NCBI GenBank assembly: GCA_020861055.1 | Contig: JAJBTD010000238.1 | Location: 1 to 21,851, forward strand | DNA length: 21,851 nt | Origin: Clostridiales bacterium | GTDB lineage: Bacteria > Bacillota > Clostridia > Oscillospirales > Oscillospiraceae | Direction of reading: 5' to 3' | In this document: positions 14,704-21,629 of the stretch, piece by piece | Layout of the letters: each line of letters begins with the position of its first letter | Numbering within the stretch: position 1 is the stretch's first letter | Position numbers and translations under genes: made by a program | Notes under the pieces: model-generated | Database searches by the model: none | Told to the model about the DNA's origin: nothing | The model's input: the letters and a program-made list of their open reading frames with translations, nothing else

Positions 14704-16529
14704 GCTTCATGCTCCTCCCTGTGAAAATGCAGATAGACTGCCCGTGCGGTATTTTTGGGGACTACGGCGGCCAGCTCCTCCTGGGAAGCCTCCCGGATAC
14801 CCTTTACCGTCTTGAACTGCTTTAACAGCGCCTTGCGCCGGGCCTCCCCCACCCCTGGAATTTCCTCCAGGCTGGAGGCCACCGTCTGCCTGGCGTGGCT
14901 CTCCCGGTGAAAGGTGATGGCGAAGCGGTGCGTCTCCTCCTGGATGCGACCCACCATGCTGAACAGGGCCTGGTTCTGCTGGATGCCGATCTCCCGGCCT
15001 CCGGGGGCGACCAGGGCGCGGGTGCGGTGACGTCCGTCCTTCACCATGCCGAACACCGGCACGGAGAGGTTCATCCCCTCCAGCACCTGGACGGCCACCT
15101 TCACCTGTCCCTGTCCCCCGTCCATCAGGATCAAGTCCGGGAGCTGGTCAAATTTCTCGTCCCCCTCCAGATAGCGGCGGAACCGGCGGGTCAGCACCTG
15201 CTCCATGGAGGCGTAGTCGTCCGGGTGCTCCATATCCCGGAGCTTGAACCGGCGGTAATCCCGTTTCAGCGGTCTGCCGTCCACAAATACGGTCATGGAA
15301 GCCACGATGTTGGCCGAGCCGGTATTGGAGATGTCATAGGCCTCGATGCGCCGGGGAGGATGCTCCATGCCCAGGGTGCGGCCCAACAGCTCGGTGAGCT
15401 TGTTCTGCCGCTCCTGGGCGGTGGTGGCGCGCTCCACCTCGTCCCGGGCGGTGCGTTCCGCCAGCTCCACCAGCTTCACCCGGTTGCCCCGCTTTGGGGC
15501 GCTCAGGGTCACCTTACGCTCCGCCTGTTGGGAGAGATACTCCCCCAGTTCTTCCATGTCCTCAAATTCTCCGGGCAGCAGAATCTGCCGGGGCAGGACG
15601 GTCCGGTTAAGGTAATACTGCTTGACCAGTGTGGAGACGATCTCCCCGCTGTCCTCCTCCATAGGGGTGGGCATGAGCTGGGTGTCCCGGTCTGCCAGCG
15701 CCCCCTCCAGAAAGTGAAGCACCACAAAGCAGCTCTTGGCCTCACCCCGGTAAAAGCCCGCCACGTCGGTATCCGCCCTGGAGGATGCCACCACCCACTG
15801 CTTCGTCCCCAGCAGCTCGATGGCCTGGAGCCGGTCCCGCAGCTCCGCCGCCTCCTCGAACCGGAGCTCCTCCGACGCCTGGAGCATTTCCCGTTTCAGC
15901 TCCTGCTCCACCTGGGTAAATTTCCCCTCCAGCAGCCGCTCCGCCTGGTAGATACGCTCCTGGTAGTCCGCCTGGGTCAGCTTGCCCTGGCACCAGCCGT
16001 CGCAGATGCCCAGGTGGTGATTCAGGCAGGGACGCTCCTTCCCGATATCCCGTGGGAACTGTTTCCGGCAGGTGGGCAGGCGCAGGGCGTTGCAGATGGC
16101 CTTGACGCTCTCCCCGGTGGCGCTGCGTCCCCCATAGGGGCCAAAATATTTCGCTCCGTCCTTTGCCGGCTTGGAGGCCAGGGAAAAGCGGGGATACTCC
16201 TCGTTGGACAGGCGGATATAGGGATACCCCTTGTCGTCCTTGAGGAGAATATTGTACCGGGGCTTATGGCGCTTGATGAGGGAGTTTTCCAGCACCAGGG
16301 CCTCAAACTCGCTGGAGGCCAGGAGATAGTCAAAGTGGTCGATCTGGGCCACCATGGCCCGTGTCTTGGGGGTATGGCTGGCGAGATCGGCAAAATATTG
16401 GCTCACCCGGTTGCGCAGCGCCCGGGACTTGCCCACATAGATGACCTCCCCGGCGGCGTCCATCATGATATAGACCCCTGGCTCCAGAGGCAGAGAATGG
16501 GCCTTCTGCCGCAGTTCGTCCTTGGTCAT
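14700..16529 (-). CDS. uvrC: Excinuclease ABC subunit C (UvrC)
   Basis: UvrC makes both incisions around DNA lesions marked by UvrA-UvrB. The 609-residue protein has the GIY-YIG nuclease domain (GVYIMM at 18-23, YVGKS at 31-35), four cysteines at 154, 168, 176 and 180 in the place of the known iron-sulphur site, a UVR (UvrB-binding) helix pair (~205-240, ELRFEEAAELRDRL), the RNase H-like second nuclease domain (EAYDISNTGSANIVASM; DLILMDGGQGQVK), and C-terminal helix-hairpin-helix motifs (IPGVGEARRKALL). The ATG at 16529 has GGAGGGGAGG upstream and matches the family start; an in-frame start 44 codons earlier would run through the terminator of the preceding gene and is rejected. Confidence 0.98.
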   Translation of the reverse strand: MTKDELRQKAHSLPLEPGVYIMMDAAGEVIYVGKSRALRNRVSQYFADLASHTPKTRAMVAQIDHFDYLLASSEFEALVLENSLIKRHKPRYNILLKDDKGYPYIRLSNEEYPRFSLASKPAKDGAKYFGPYGGRSATGESVKAICNALRLPTCRKQFPRDIGKERPCLNHHLGICDGWCQGKLTQADYQERIYQAERLLEGKFTQVEQELKREMLQASEELRFEEAAELRDRLQAIELLGTKQWVVASSRADTDVAGFYRGEAKSCFVVLHFLEGALADRDTQLMPTPMEEDSGEIVSTLVKQYYLNRTVLPRQILLPGEFEDMEELGEYLSQQAERKVTLSAPKRGNRVKLVELAERTARDEVERATTAQERQNKLTELLGRTLGMEHPPRRIEAYDISNTGSANIVASMTVFVDGRPLKRDYRRFKLRDMEHPDDYASMEQVLTRRFRRYLEGDEKFDQLPDLILMDGGQGQVKVAVQVLEGMNLSVPVFGMVKDGRHRTRALVAPGGREIGIQQNQALFSMVGRIQEETHRFAITFHRESHARQTVASSLEEIPGVGEARRKALLKQFKTVKGIREASQEELAAVVPKNTARAVYLHFHREEHEA

Positions 16530-16564
16530 GCGCTCCGCCTCCCCTCCAATGTTGGTAATGAACG

Positions 16565-16600
16565 AAAAGAGCACCGCAAAAAAGTTGTGCGGTGCTCTTT
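16565..16600 (-). terminator. Intrinsic terminator after the HPr-like gene
   Basis: A 13-bp perfect stem (AAAGAGCACCGCA / TGCGGTGCTCTTT) with a 9-base loop ends in TTTT on the minus strand, 17 bases after the HPr-like stop codon and 35 bases before the uvrC start. No strong separate uvrC promoter is visible, so some readthrough is likely. Confidence 0.85.
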
Positions 16601-16617
16601 GTCTCGCTTGTCGCTTA

Positions 16618-16881
16618 TCAGCGGTCCAGACCGTTGGCCAGCAGTTCCACCAGACTGTCAACCGCCTCCGCCTCGTCTACGCCGTCGGCGATCAGGTTGA
16701 TCTTCGTCCCCTGAACGACCCCCAGAGAGAGAACTCCCAGCAGGCTCTTGGCGTTGATGCGGCGCTCATCCTTCTCCATCCAGATGGAGCACTTGAATTC
16801 GTTGGCCTTCTGGATAAAGAACGTGGCCGGGCGGGCGTACAGACCCACCTGATTGTTGACTACAGCTTCTTTCACGGTCAT
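16618..16881 (-). CDS. HPr-family protein with Tyr15 in place of His15 (Crh-like)
   Basis: HPr carries phosphate from PEP (on His15) in sugar transport and is a regulator when phosphorylated on Ser46. This 87-residue protein has the HPr fold pattern, but the active site reads GLYARPATFF with Tyr at position 15, so it cannot carry the PEP-derived phosphate in the usual way. Ser46 is kept in NAKSLLGVLSLGV, the HPr kinase site and CcpA contact. Bacillus Crh is the known parallel (Gln15, Ser46, regulatory only). A catabolite-regulation role via Ser46 is therefore inferred. The start at 16881 has GGGGGA upstream and gives the family length; a longer reading frame to 17016 would run through the promoter and is rejected. 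It is a one-gene unit with its own promoter and terminator. Confidence 0.9.
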   Translation of the reverse strand: MTVKEAVVNNQVGLYARPATFFIQKANEFKCSIWMEKDERRINAKSLLGVLSLGVVQGTKINLIADGVDEAEAVDSLVELLANGLDR

Positions 16882-16917
16882 GTGTGATTCCCCCAACGTA
16901 GTCTGAGTGATGTTACC

Positions 16918-16947
16918 ATCATAGCAGATTGCCCTCGCCCCCGTCAA
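16918..16947 (-). promoter_or_regulatory. Sigma-A promoter of the HPr-like gene
   Basis: On the minus strand TTGACG (16942-16947) and TATGAT (16918-16923) are spaced 18 bases. The start would be near 16911, about 30 bases before the coding start, a short plain leader. I see no clear cre-like operator overlapping it. Confidence 0.8.
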
Positions 16948-17115
16948 CGGCATTTTCACTAAATTTCCCCGCTCTTTTATTTGGAAAAGGCGCTTTTTCG
17001 GCGTATGGACAGTCATGTCGTTCGGTTTTTGGCGAAACGGTGGGGTTTCTCTCTACCTTTTTCCGCAAAACCGGGGCGGGGTTTGCGCGTTTCAGTGGGG
17101 GCTAATTGTGGGGAG

Positions 17116-17223
17116 GTCGGTGCGGATTCGCCGAGGTTTTTTTCATTTTGGCAGTGCATGCCGCACCCACGGCGAAACAGGCACCGTCGGCGAATTCGCA
17201 AAGAGTCGGTATGAATTCGCCGA
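17116..17223. repeat. Repeat cluster, GTCGGTRYGRATTCGCCGA family, downstream of mutS2
   Basis: Two plus-oriented 19-base copies (17116-17134 and 17205-17223) match the pattern GTCGGTRYGRATTCGCCGA. Between them, in the opposite orientation (17162-17200), lies a 39-base copy of the sequence also found at 19661-19699 on the other side of mutS2; I count 33 of 39 identical bases. The second 19-base copy ends 6 bases from the mutS2 stop. The repeats are short, non-coding and centred on a GAATTC dyad. Confidence 0.75.
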
Positions 17224-17229
17224 GGGTTC

Positions 17230-19608
17230 TCATTTCAGCTCCACGATGGTCACGCCGTTCTCCCCCTCGCCGTAGCGGCCGGAGCGGAAGCTCTTGACGT
17301 ATTTGCAGGTGCGCAGATGCTGCTGCACTGCCTGCCGGAGCGCGCCGGTGCCCTTGCCGTGGATAATGGTCACCGTCTGGAGACGGGCCATCACCGCGTC
17401 GTCCAGGAACCGGTCGATGACCCCCTCGCACTCGTCGGTCATCATGCCCCGGATGTCCAGCTCCGGGCTGGCCCCGGCGGTGCGGATCTGCCGCTGGACA
17501 CGGCCCGCCATCTTCTGGGCCTGGGCCCTGCCGTTGGTCTTTTGCACCTCGATGACACGGACCTCCTCCTGTTTGGCGGTGACGTTGAGGATGCCCGCCT
17601 GGAGGCGGAGGGTGCCGTCCTTGTTCACCGAAACCACCTGGGCCCGGGTCCCCACCTGGAGCAGCTCCACCGTATCCCCCGGCTCCGCCGGACGGGTAGG
17701 CGGCGGGGCCTCCTCCGCCTGGGTGCGGGGAAGGCGCTCCGACGCCTGATTCAGGCTGCGGCGGAGGTCGGTCCGGCGCTGGTTCTCGTCGGCGGCAGCC
17801 TCCCCCTTCTGCTGGCGCTTTTTCATCTCGTCCAGCTGGTTGAACACCTGGTTCGACACCGTCCGGGCCTCCTGGAGAATACTCTCCGCCTCCTTCCGGG
17901 CGGACTCTGTGACCTTGAGCCGCTGGCTCTCCAGCTGTCGGCGCAGCTCCGCCGACTGGGCGGCGTCCGCCTCGGCTTGGGTGCGGAGGCGCTGGGCCTC
18001 CTCCTTGGCCTGCTCCATCTCCTGGCGCTGGCGCTCCAGCCGGGCCAGCACATCCTCAAACTGGACGTTCTGACGGTCGATGCGCTCGCTGGCGTGCAGA
18101 ATGATATGCTCCGGCATCCCCAGCCGCCGGGAGATGGCAAAGGCGTTGGACTTGCCGGGGATTCCGATGAGCAGCCGGTAGGTGGGCCGCAGCGTCTCCA
18201 CGTCAAACTCGCAGGAGGCGTTTTCCACCCCCGGCTCCATCATGGCGTAGGTTTTCAACTCGGCGTAATGGGTGGTGGCCGCCACCTTCGCCCCCAGGCT
18301 CCGGGCCTCCTCGATGACCGCCACTGCCAGAGCGGCCCCCTCCACCGGGTCGGTGCCCGCCCCCAGCTCGTCAAAGAGCACCAGGGTATCCTCCCCCATC
18401 TCGTCCAGGAAGCCCACGATGTTGGTGATGTGGGAGGAGAAGGTGGAGAGGGACTGCTCGATGGACTGCTCGTCCCCGATGTCCGCCAGCACCTCCCGAT
18501 ACACCGGGCAGGTGCTTCCGTCCGCCACCGGCAGGTGGAGGCCGCACTGAGCCATGAGCACCAGCAGACCGATGGTTTTCAGCGTCACCGTCTTGCCGCC
18601 GGTGTTGGGACCGGTGATGACAAGGGTATCGAACCGCCGTCCCAGGTCCACGTCGATGGGCACCGCCGTTTTGGGGTCCAGGAGGGGGTGTCTCGCCCGG
18701 ATAAAGTTCAGGGAACCGTCCCCGGTGAGCCGGGGCGGAATGGCCTCCATCTGGTAGGACAGCCGGGCCTTGGCGAAGATCAGGTCCAGCTGCACCAGCA
18801 GGCTGTAGTCGATGAGGATGTCCTCCCGGTCGTCGGCGGCCTGGGCGGACAGCTCCGCCAGGATGCGGGCGATCTCCTTTTCCTCCCTGGCGGTCAGCTC
18901 CCGTAGCTCGTTATTGGCCTTCACCGCCGCCATAGGCTCCACAAAAAAGGTAGAGCCGGAGGCGGACACATCGTGGACCAGGCCGGGGACGTTCCCCTTG
19001 CACTCCGCCTTCACCGGCACCACGAACCGGTTCTGCCGGATGGTGACGATAGGCTCCTGGAGGTACTTGGCAGAGGAGGACGAGATGAGCCGCTGGAGCA
19101 CCTCCCTGGCTTTGCCGGAGGCCCCCCGAATTTTCCGCCGGATATCCGCCAGCTCCGGGCTGGCATTGTCGGCGATCTCTTCTTCAGAGAGAATGGAGCC
19201 GAAGATGCGGTCCTCCAGATACTTATTGGTGTTCAGGGAGCGGAACAGCTGGTCGATGCAGGTGGTTTGCTCCCCCTCCCCAAGGCTGGCCTGGGCCTCC
19301 CGGGCGCAGCGGAGCACCCCCGCCACGTTCAGCAGCTCCCTGGTGTTCAGAGAGCCCCCCAAGCTGGCCCGCTGGAGGGCCGCCTCCACCGGGCGCAGAT
19401 CGGCAAAGCCGGGGGCATGGCCCCGGTCCATCATGGAACGGGCGGCGGAGGTCTCCGCCTGGAGCCGCTCCACGTCCTCCGGGTCGGTGGCGGGGCGGAG
19501 ATTTCTGGCCCGCTCCTGGGCCTCCTGGCTCACCGCCTGGCGGGCCAGCAGCTCCAGCACCTGGGGCAGCTCCAACGTATGAATGGATTTTTCAAATCGT
19601 TCTGTCAT
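17230..19608 (-). CDS. mutS2: MutS2 family ATPase with Smr nuclease domain
   Basis: MutS2 is not a mismatch-repair protein like MutS1. It acts on branched or recombination DNA, and in Bacillus it also splits collided ribosomes (RqcU). The 792-residue protein lacks the MutS1 mismatch-recognition domain. It begins with the core/lever region (1-~300), then the ABC ATPase with Walker A GPNTGGKT at 333-340 and Walker B LVLFDE at 409-414, a long charged coiled coil (~515-625), a KOW-like stretch (~645-685), and a C-terminal Smr domain with LDIRG (717-721) and HGKGTGALR (750-758), the motifs linked to endonuclease activity. The ribosome site is weak (GAGAAAAG). Repeat elements of one family flank both ends of the gene. 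Confidence 0.97.
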   Translation of the reverse strand: MTERFEKSIHTLELPQVLELLARQAVSQEAQERARNLRPATDPEDVERLQAETSAARSMMDRGHAPGFADLRPVEAALQRASLGGSLNTRELLNVAGVLRCAREAQASLGEGEQTTCIDQLFRSLNTNKYLEDRIFGSILSEEEIADNASPELADIRRKIRGASGKAREVLQRLISSSSAKYLQEPIVTIRQNRFVVPVKAECKGNVPGLVHDVSASGSTFFVEPMAAVKANNELRELTAREEKEIARILAELSAQAADDREDILIDYSLLVQLDLIFAKARLSYQMEAIPPRLTGDGSLNFIRARHPLLDPKTAVPIDVDLGRRFDTLVITGPNTGGKTVTLKTIGLLVLMAQCGLHLPVADGSTCPVYREVLADIGDEQSIEQSLSTFSSHITNIVGFLDEMGEDTLVLFDELGAGTDPVEGAALAVAVIEEARSLGAKVAATTHYAELKTYAMMEPGVENASCEFDVETLRPTYRLLIGIPGKSNAFAISRRLGMPEHIILHASERIDRQNVQFEDVLARLERQRQEMEQAKEEAQRLRTQAEADAAQSAELRRQLESQRLKVTESARKEAESILQEARTVSNQVFNQLDEMKKRQQKGEAAADENQRRTDLRRSLNQASERLPRTQAEEAPPPTRPAEPGDTVELLQVGTRAQVVSVNKDGTLRLQAGILNVTAKQEEVRVIEVQKTNGRAQAQKMAGRVQRQIRTAGASPELDIRGMMTDECEGVIDRFLDDAVMARLQTVTIIHGKGTGALRQAVQQHLRTCKYVKSFRSGRYGEGENGVTIVELK

Positions 19609-19655
19609 GGTTTTCTTTTCTCATATCATATGTTATGGTTTGTTTCTTATCTGTG

Positions 19656-19901
19656 GTCGGTACGAATTCGCCGATGGTGCCTATTTTGTCGAGGGTGCGT
19701 ACCGCTCTCCCTCCGTCACGGCTTCGCCGTGCCACCTCCCTCAAAGAGGGAGGCAAGGGCCTGGCACACGCTTCTCGGTTCCCTCTCTGAGGCAGGGAGC
19801 GAAGCGGAAGTGCCGCTTGACGGCGGAGCTGTCAGCGAAGCTGACTGAGGGAGAGCAGCAGGGGCTATCGACTCGCTAAACGCCTCCGGCGAATTCGTAC
19901 C
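19656..19901. repeat. Nested palindromic element with 15-bp terminal inverted repeats, between recO and mutS2
   Basis: The 312-base gap between recO and mutS2 is mostly filled by a non-coding element. Its ends are perfect 15-base inverted repeats, GGTACGAATTCGCCG (19659-19673) and CGGCGAATTCGTACC (19887-19901). The left part (19661-19699) matches the inverted copy at 17162-17200. It has the look of a miniature inverted-repeat (MITE/REP-like) element. No transposase is present in the window, so it could only have moved with help in trans. Confidence 0.75.
19704..19856. repeat. Inner palindromic repeat unit inside the larger element
   Basis: The inner unit is bounded by GCTCTCCCTCCGTCA (19704-19718) and TGACTGAGGGAGAGC (19842-19856), inverted copies differing at one base. 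Inside are tight hairpins: CACGGC-ttc-GCCGTG (19717-19731) and CCTCCCTC-aaa-GAGGGAGG (19735-19753). Similar CTCCCTC..GAGGGAG interspersed repeats are common in gut Clostridia; I recall this in general and have not checked it here. Its position inside the outer repeat suggests one element inserted into another. Confidence 0.65.
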
Positions 19902-19920
19902 ACCCCCGGCAACTCCGCCT

Positions 19921-20673
19921 CTACCCTCTCAACACGATCTGCTTATAGTAATCCAGCGTCCGGAACCCCCGCTCCAGCTGGGTCAGGAGGTACGCCTCGC
20001 ACACCTCTCCCAGCCGGGTCAGCTCCCGCTCATCCAGCTGGAAGGAGAGCAGTTTCTTTCCTGGACAGCCGATGATGTACCGCATGGCAGTCAGAGTCCG
20101 GGCCGTCAGGGGCAGGGAAATACCCTCTCCCGTCTCCTGACCGCAGTCGGCACAGTGAAGCACCCCCTGGGTCAGATTCAGGCGGGGCTCCTCCGGCTCC
20201 CGGCCGCAGACGGCGCAGGCGTCCAGCAGCGGTTCAAACCCCGCCAGGCTCACCGCCCGCAGCTCAAAGGCCGCCTTGATCTGGGCCGGTGGCCTGTCCA
20301 GCCGGTCCAGAGCGTACAGGCAGTTGAGCAGCAGGGACAGCAGCTCTCCGGGAGGGGACTCCTCCTGGACGACGCTGTCCAACACCTCGGCGAAGTAGCT
20401 GCCCAGGGCCAGCTTTTCCAGATCGCTGCGGAGGGTGCGGAATTCCAGCTCCACCGCCGCCTCGGTCACCGTCCACCGGCCCCGGAACTCCGCCAGGGTC
20501 ATCTCCGACCAGACCAGCAGCTGGCAGGCGGCGGAGAGGCCGCTCCCCTTTTTCCGGCAGCCTCTGGCCTGTACAGTGATTTTGCCCAGGTCGGGGGTCA
20601 GGACGGTGAGTATCTTGTCCGACTCCTTATAATTCACTTCCCGCAGGACGATGGCCCTGGTGGTGACGTGCAT
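19921..20673 (-). CDS. recO: DNA repair protein RecO
   Basis: RecO works with RecR (and RecF) to load RecA on SSB-coated single-stranded DNA. The 250-residue protein has an N-terminal OB fold (~1-80: ITVQARGCRKKGSGLSAACQ), a helical middle, and a four-Cys zinc site CAVCG...CADCG at ~148-180. Length is typical. GAGGGAGG lies about 6 bases before the ATG. The start lies inside the yqzL gene, overlapping it by 47 bases in another frame, which suggests translational coupling. The era-yqzL-recO order is known from Bacillus. The stop codon is TAG and no coding sequence continues past it. Confidence 0.96.
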   Translation of the reverse strand: MHVTTRAIVLREVNYKESDKILTVLTPDLGKITVQARGCRKKGSGLSAACQLLVWSEMTLAEFRGRWTVTEAAVELEFRTLRSDLEKLALGSYFAEVLDSVVQEESPPGELLSLLLNCLYALDRLDRPPAQIKAAFELRAVSLAGFEPLLDACAVCGREPEEPRLNLTQGVLHCADCGQETGEGISLPLTARTLTAMRYIIGCPGKKLLSFQLDERELTRLGEVCEAYLLTQLERGFRTLDYYKQIVLRG

Positions 20674-20791
20674 GGATGGCCTCCCTCTGTTGCTGCTGCT
20701 GGCGCATTTTCCAATAGGTGTACGCCTGGGGCAGTCCCGTCTCCCGGAACAGCGTCCAGCCGATTTCCTGTTCTGTCTCCCGTTCGTTCAT
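20627..20791 (-). CDS. yqzL: YqzL-like small protein overlapping recO
   Basis: This 54-residue gene is easily missed. The core GWTLFRETGLPQAYTYWKM (residues 11-29) fits the YqzL pattern W-x-(L/V)-F-x-x-T-G-x-x-x-x-Y of Firmicutes, and the gene lies directly before recO as in Bacillus. GGGAGGGG lies about 6 bases before the ATG. The rest of the protein is a poly-Gln stretch (31-35) and a His/Arg-rich end whose codons also serve the recO ribosome site and start, so this tail is probably not under strong selection. Function is unknown in the family; I claim only the family and the coupling to recO. Confidence 0.82.
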   Translation of the reverse strand: MNERETEQEIGWTLFRETGLPQAYTYWKMRQQQQQREAIHARHHQGHRPAGSEL

Positions 20792-20857
20792 CTCGCACCC
20801 CTCCCGCCCTTACTCTGGCGAAAACGGGGTCGATTTATGTCTGGGGATGTCTGGCAG

Positions 20858-21625
20858 TCAGAACAAAAGCCTGTCCAGCAGCCCCAAAACCAAGAGATGG
20901 GCAGGATAGAAGATGTAAAAGAACCACTTTTTCCCGGAGCCCCGCTGCCCGTTGTAGGTCAGGGTGAGCAGCACGCCCAGAACTGCAAATATCTCGATCC
21001 AGTTATTCTCCAGCACGCAGTAGGCCACAATCGTCACAGTCCCCAGCAGCGCCTGATACCGGCGCTCTCCCAGACCCGGCCAGGCGCTGCCCCAGTAGAG
21101 AGCCAGGATCAGCACCACGCCAAACAGGCCGTAATCCGTACACAGCAGCTCCGCCCCCACGCCGGCGGCAAGGGCGATGCCCAGCTGAGCCAGCCGCCGC
21201 CCGGCCTGGGGCCAGCGCTCCGGCAGCCGCTCGCAAGCCCACATTGCCAGGAAGCCCAGCAGCAGGGTGAAAAAGACGTTCTGACTGCCCAGCTCCAAAA
21301 GACCGTTTTCCGGGTCGTTGAAGGCGATATCGAAGGGAATCTCCGCCACCAGACTGAACACCCCCAGCCGGAGGGCGTACCTTCCCCGGCTCCGGGTGTG
21401 GTGAAAGCCCTCCACCAGCAGAAAGCAGAAGATGGGAAAGGCGATGCGGCCAATGACCCGCATGAGGACATAGACCTCGTACCAGACCGGGCTGTAGCTC
21501 TGCAGGTAGACGCTCCACACCAGGGTATAGCCCAGGTGGTCGATGAACATGGCGACGATAGCCACCCATTTCAGCGCGCTCCCGCTGCACCGCTGCCAGG
21601 GACGCAGCGCTGTCTCCGGCTCCAC
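20858..21625 (-). CDS. TraX-like multi-pass membrane protein (putative acyltransferase)
   Basis: The 255-residue protein is highly hydrophobic, with about seven or eight membrane segments. It carries the TraX family marks: LKWVAIVAMFIDHLG (18-32), GRIAFPIFCFLLVEGFHHT (59-77), AEIPFDIAF (94-102), NVFFTLLLGF (116-125), and the end KKWFFYIFYPAHLLVLGLL (232-250). F-plasmid TraX acetylates the N-terminus of pilin. Chromosomal copies in Firmicutes have no proven substrate, and no conjugation genes are near, so a surface acylation role is only a guess. It starts with GTG at 21625, with GGAGG 10 bases upstream, 4 bases after the era stop. It separates era from yqzL-recO. Confidence 0.85.
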   Translation of the reverse strand: MEPETALRPWQRCSGSALKWVAIVAMFIDHLGYTLVWSVYLQSYSPVWYEVYVLMRVIGRIAFPIFCFLLVEGFHHTRSRGRYALRLGVFSLVAEIPFDIAFNDPENGLLELGSQNVFFTLLLGFLAMWACERLPERWPQAGRRLAQLGIALAAGVGAELLCTDYGLFGVVLILALYWGSAWPGLGERRYQALLGTVTIVAYCVLENNWIEIFAVLGVLLTLTYNGQRGSGKKWFFYIFYPAHLLVLGLLDRLLF

Positions 21626-21629
21626 CGTG

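Larger units (their letters stand above)
16882..17229 (-). other. Intergenic region between mutS2 and the HPr-like gene
   Basis: This 348-base stretch contains the HPr-like promoter (16918-16947), an imperfect GC-rich hairpin near 17064-17087, and the repeat cluster at 17116-17223 that abuts the mutS2 stop. I see no gene and no clear terminator for mutS2. Confidence 0.65.

Noticed and set aside
16530..16661. N-terminal extension of UvrC to 16661
   Set aside because: It would overlap the end of the HPr-like gene and its terminator; the family start is at 16529 with a strong ribosome site.
16882..17016. N-terminal extension of the HPr-like protein to 17016
   Set aside because: It would cross the promoter at 16918-16947 and exceed the family length; the ATG at 16881 has a proper ribosome site.
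19704..19856. CRISPR array or small RNA gene in the recO-mutS2 gap
   Set aside because: There are no regularly spaced direct repeats with unique spacers. The structure is a pair of inverted units with hairpins, better explained as interspersed palindromic repeats.
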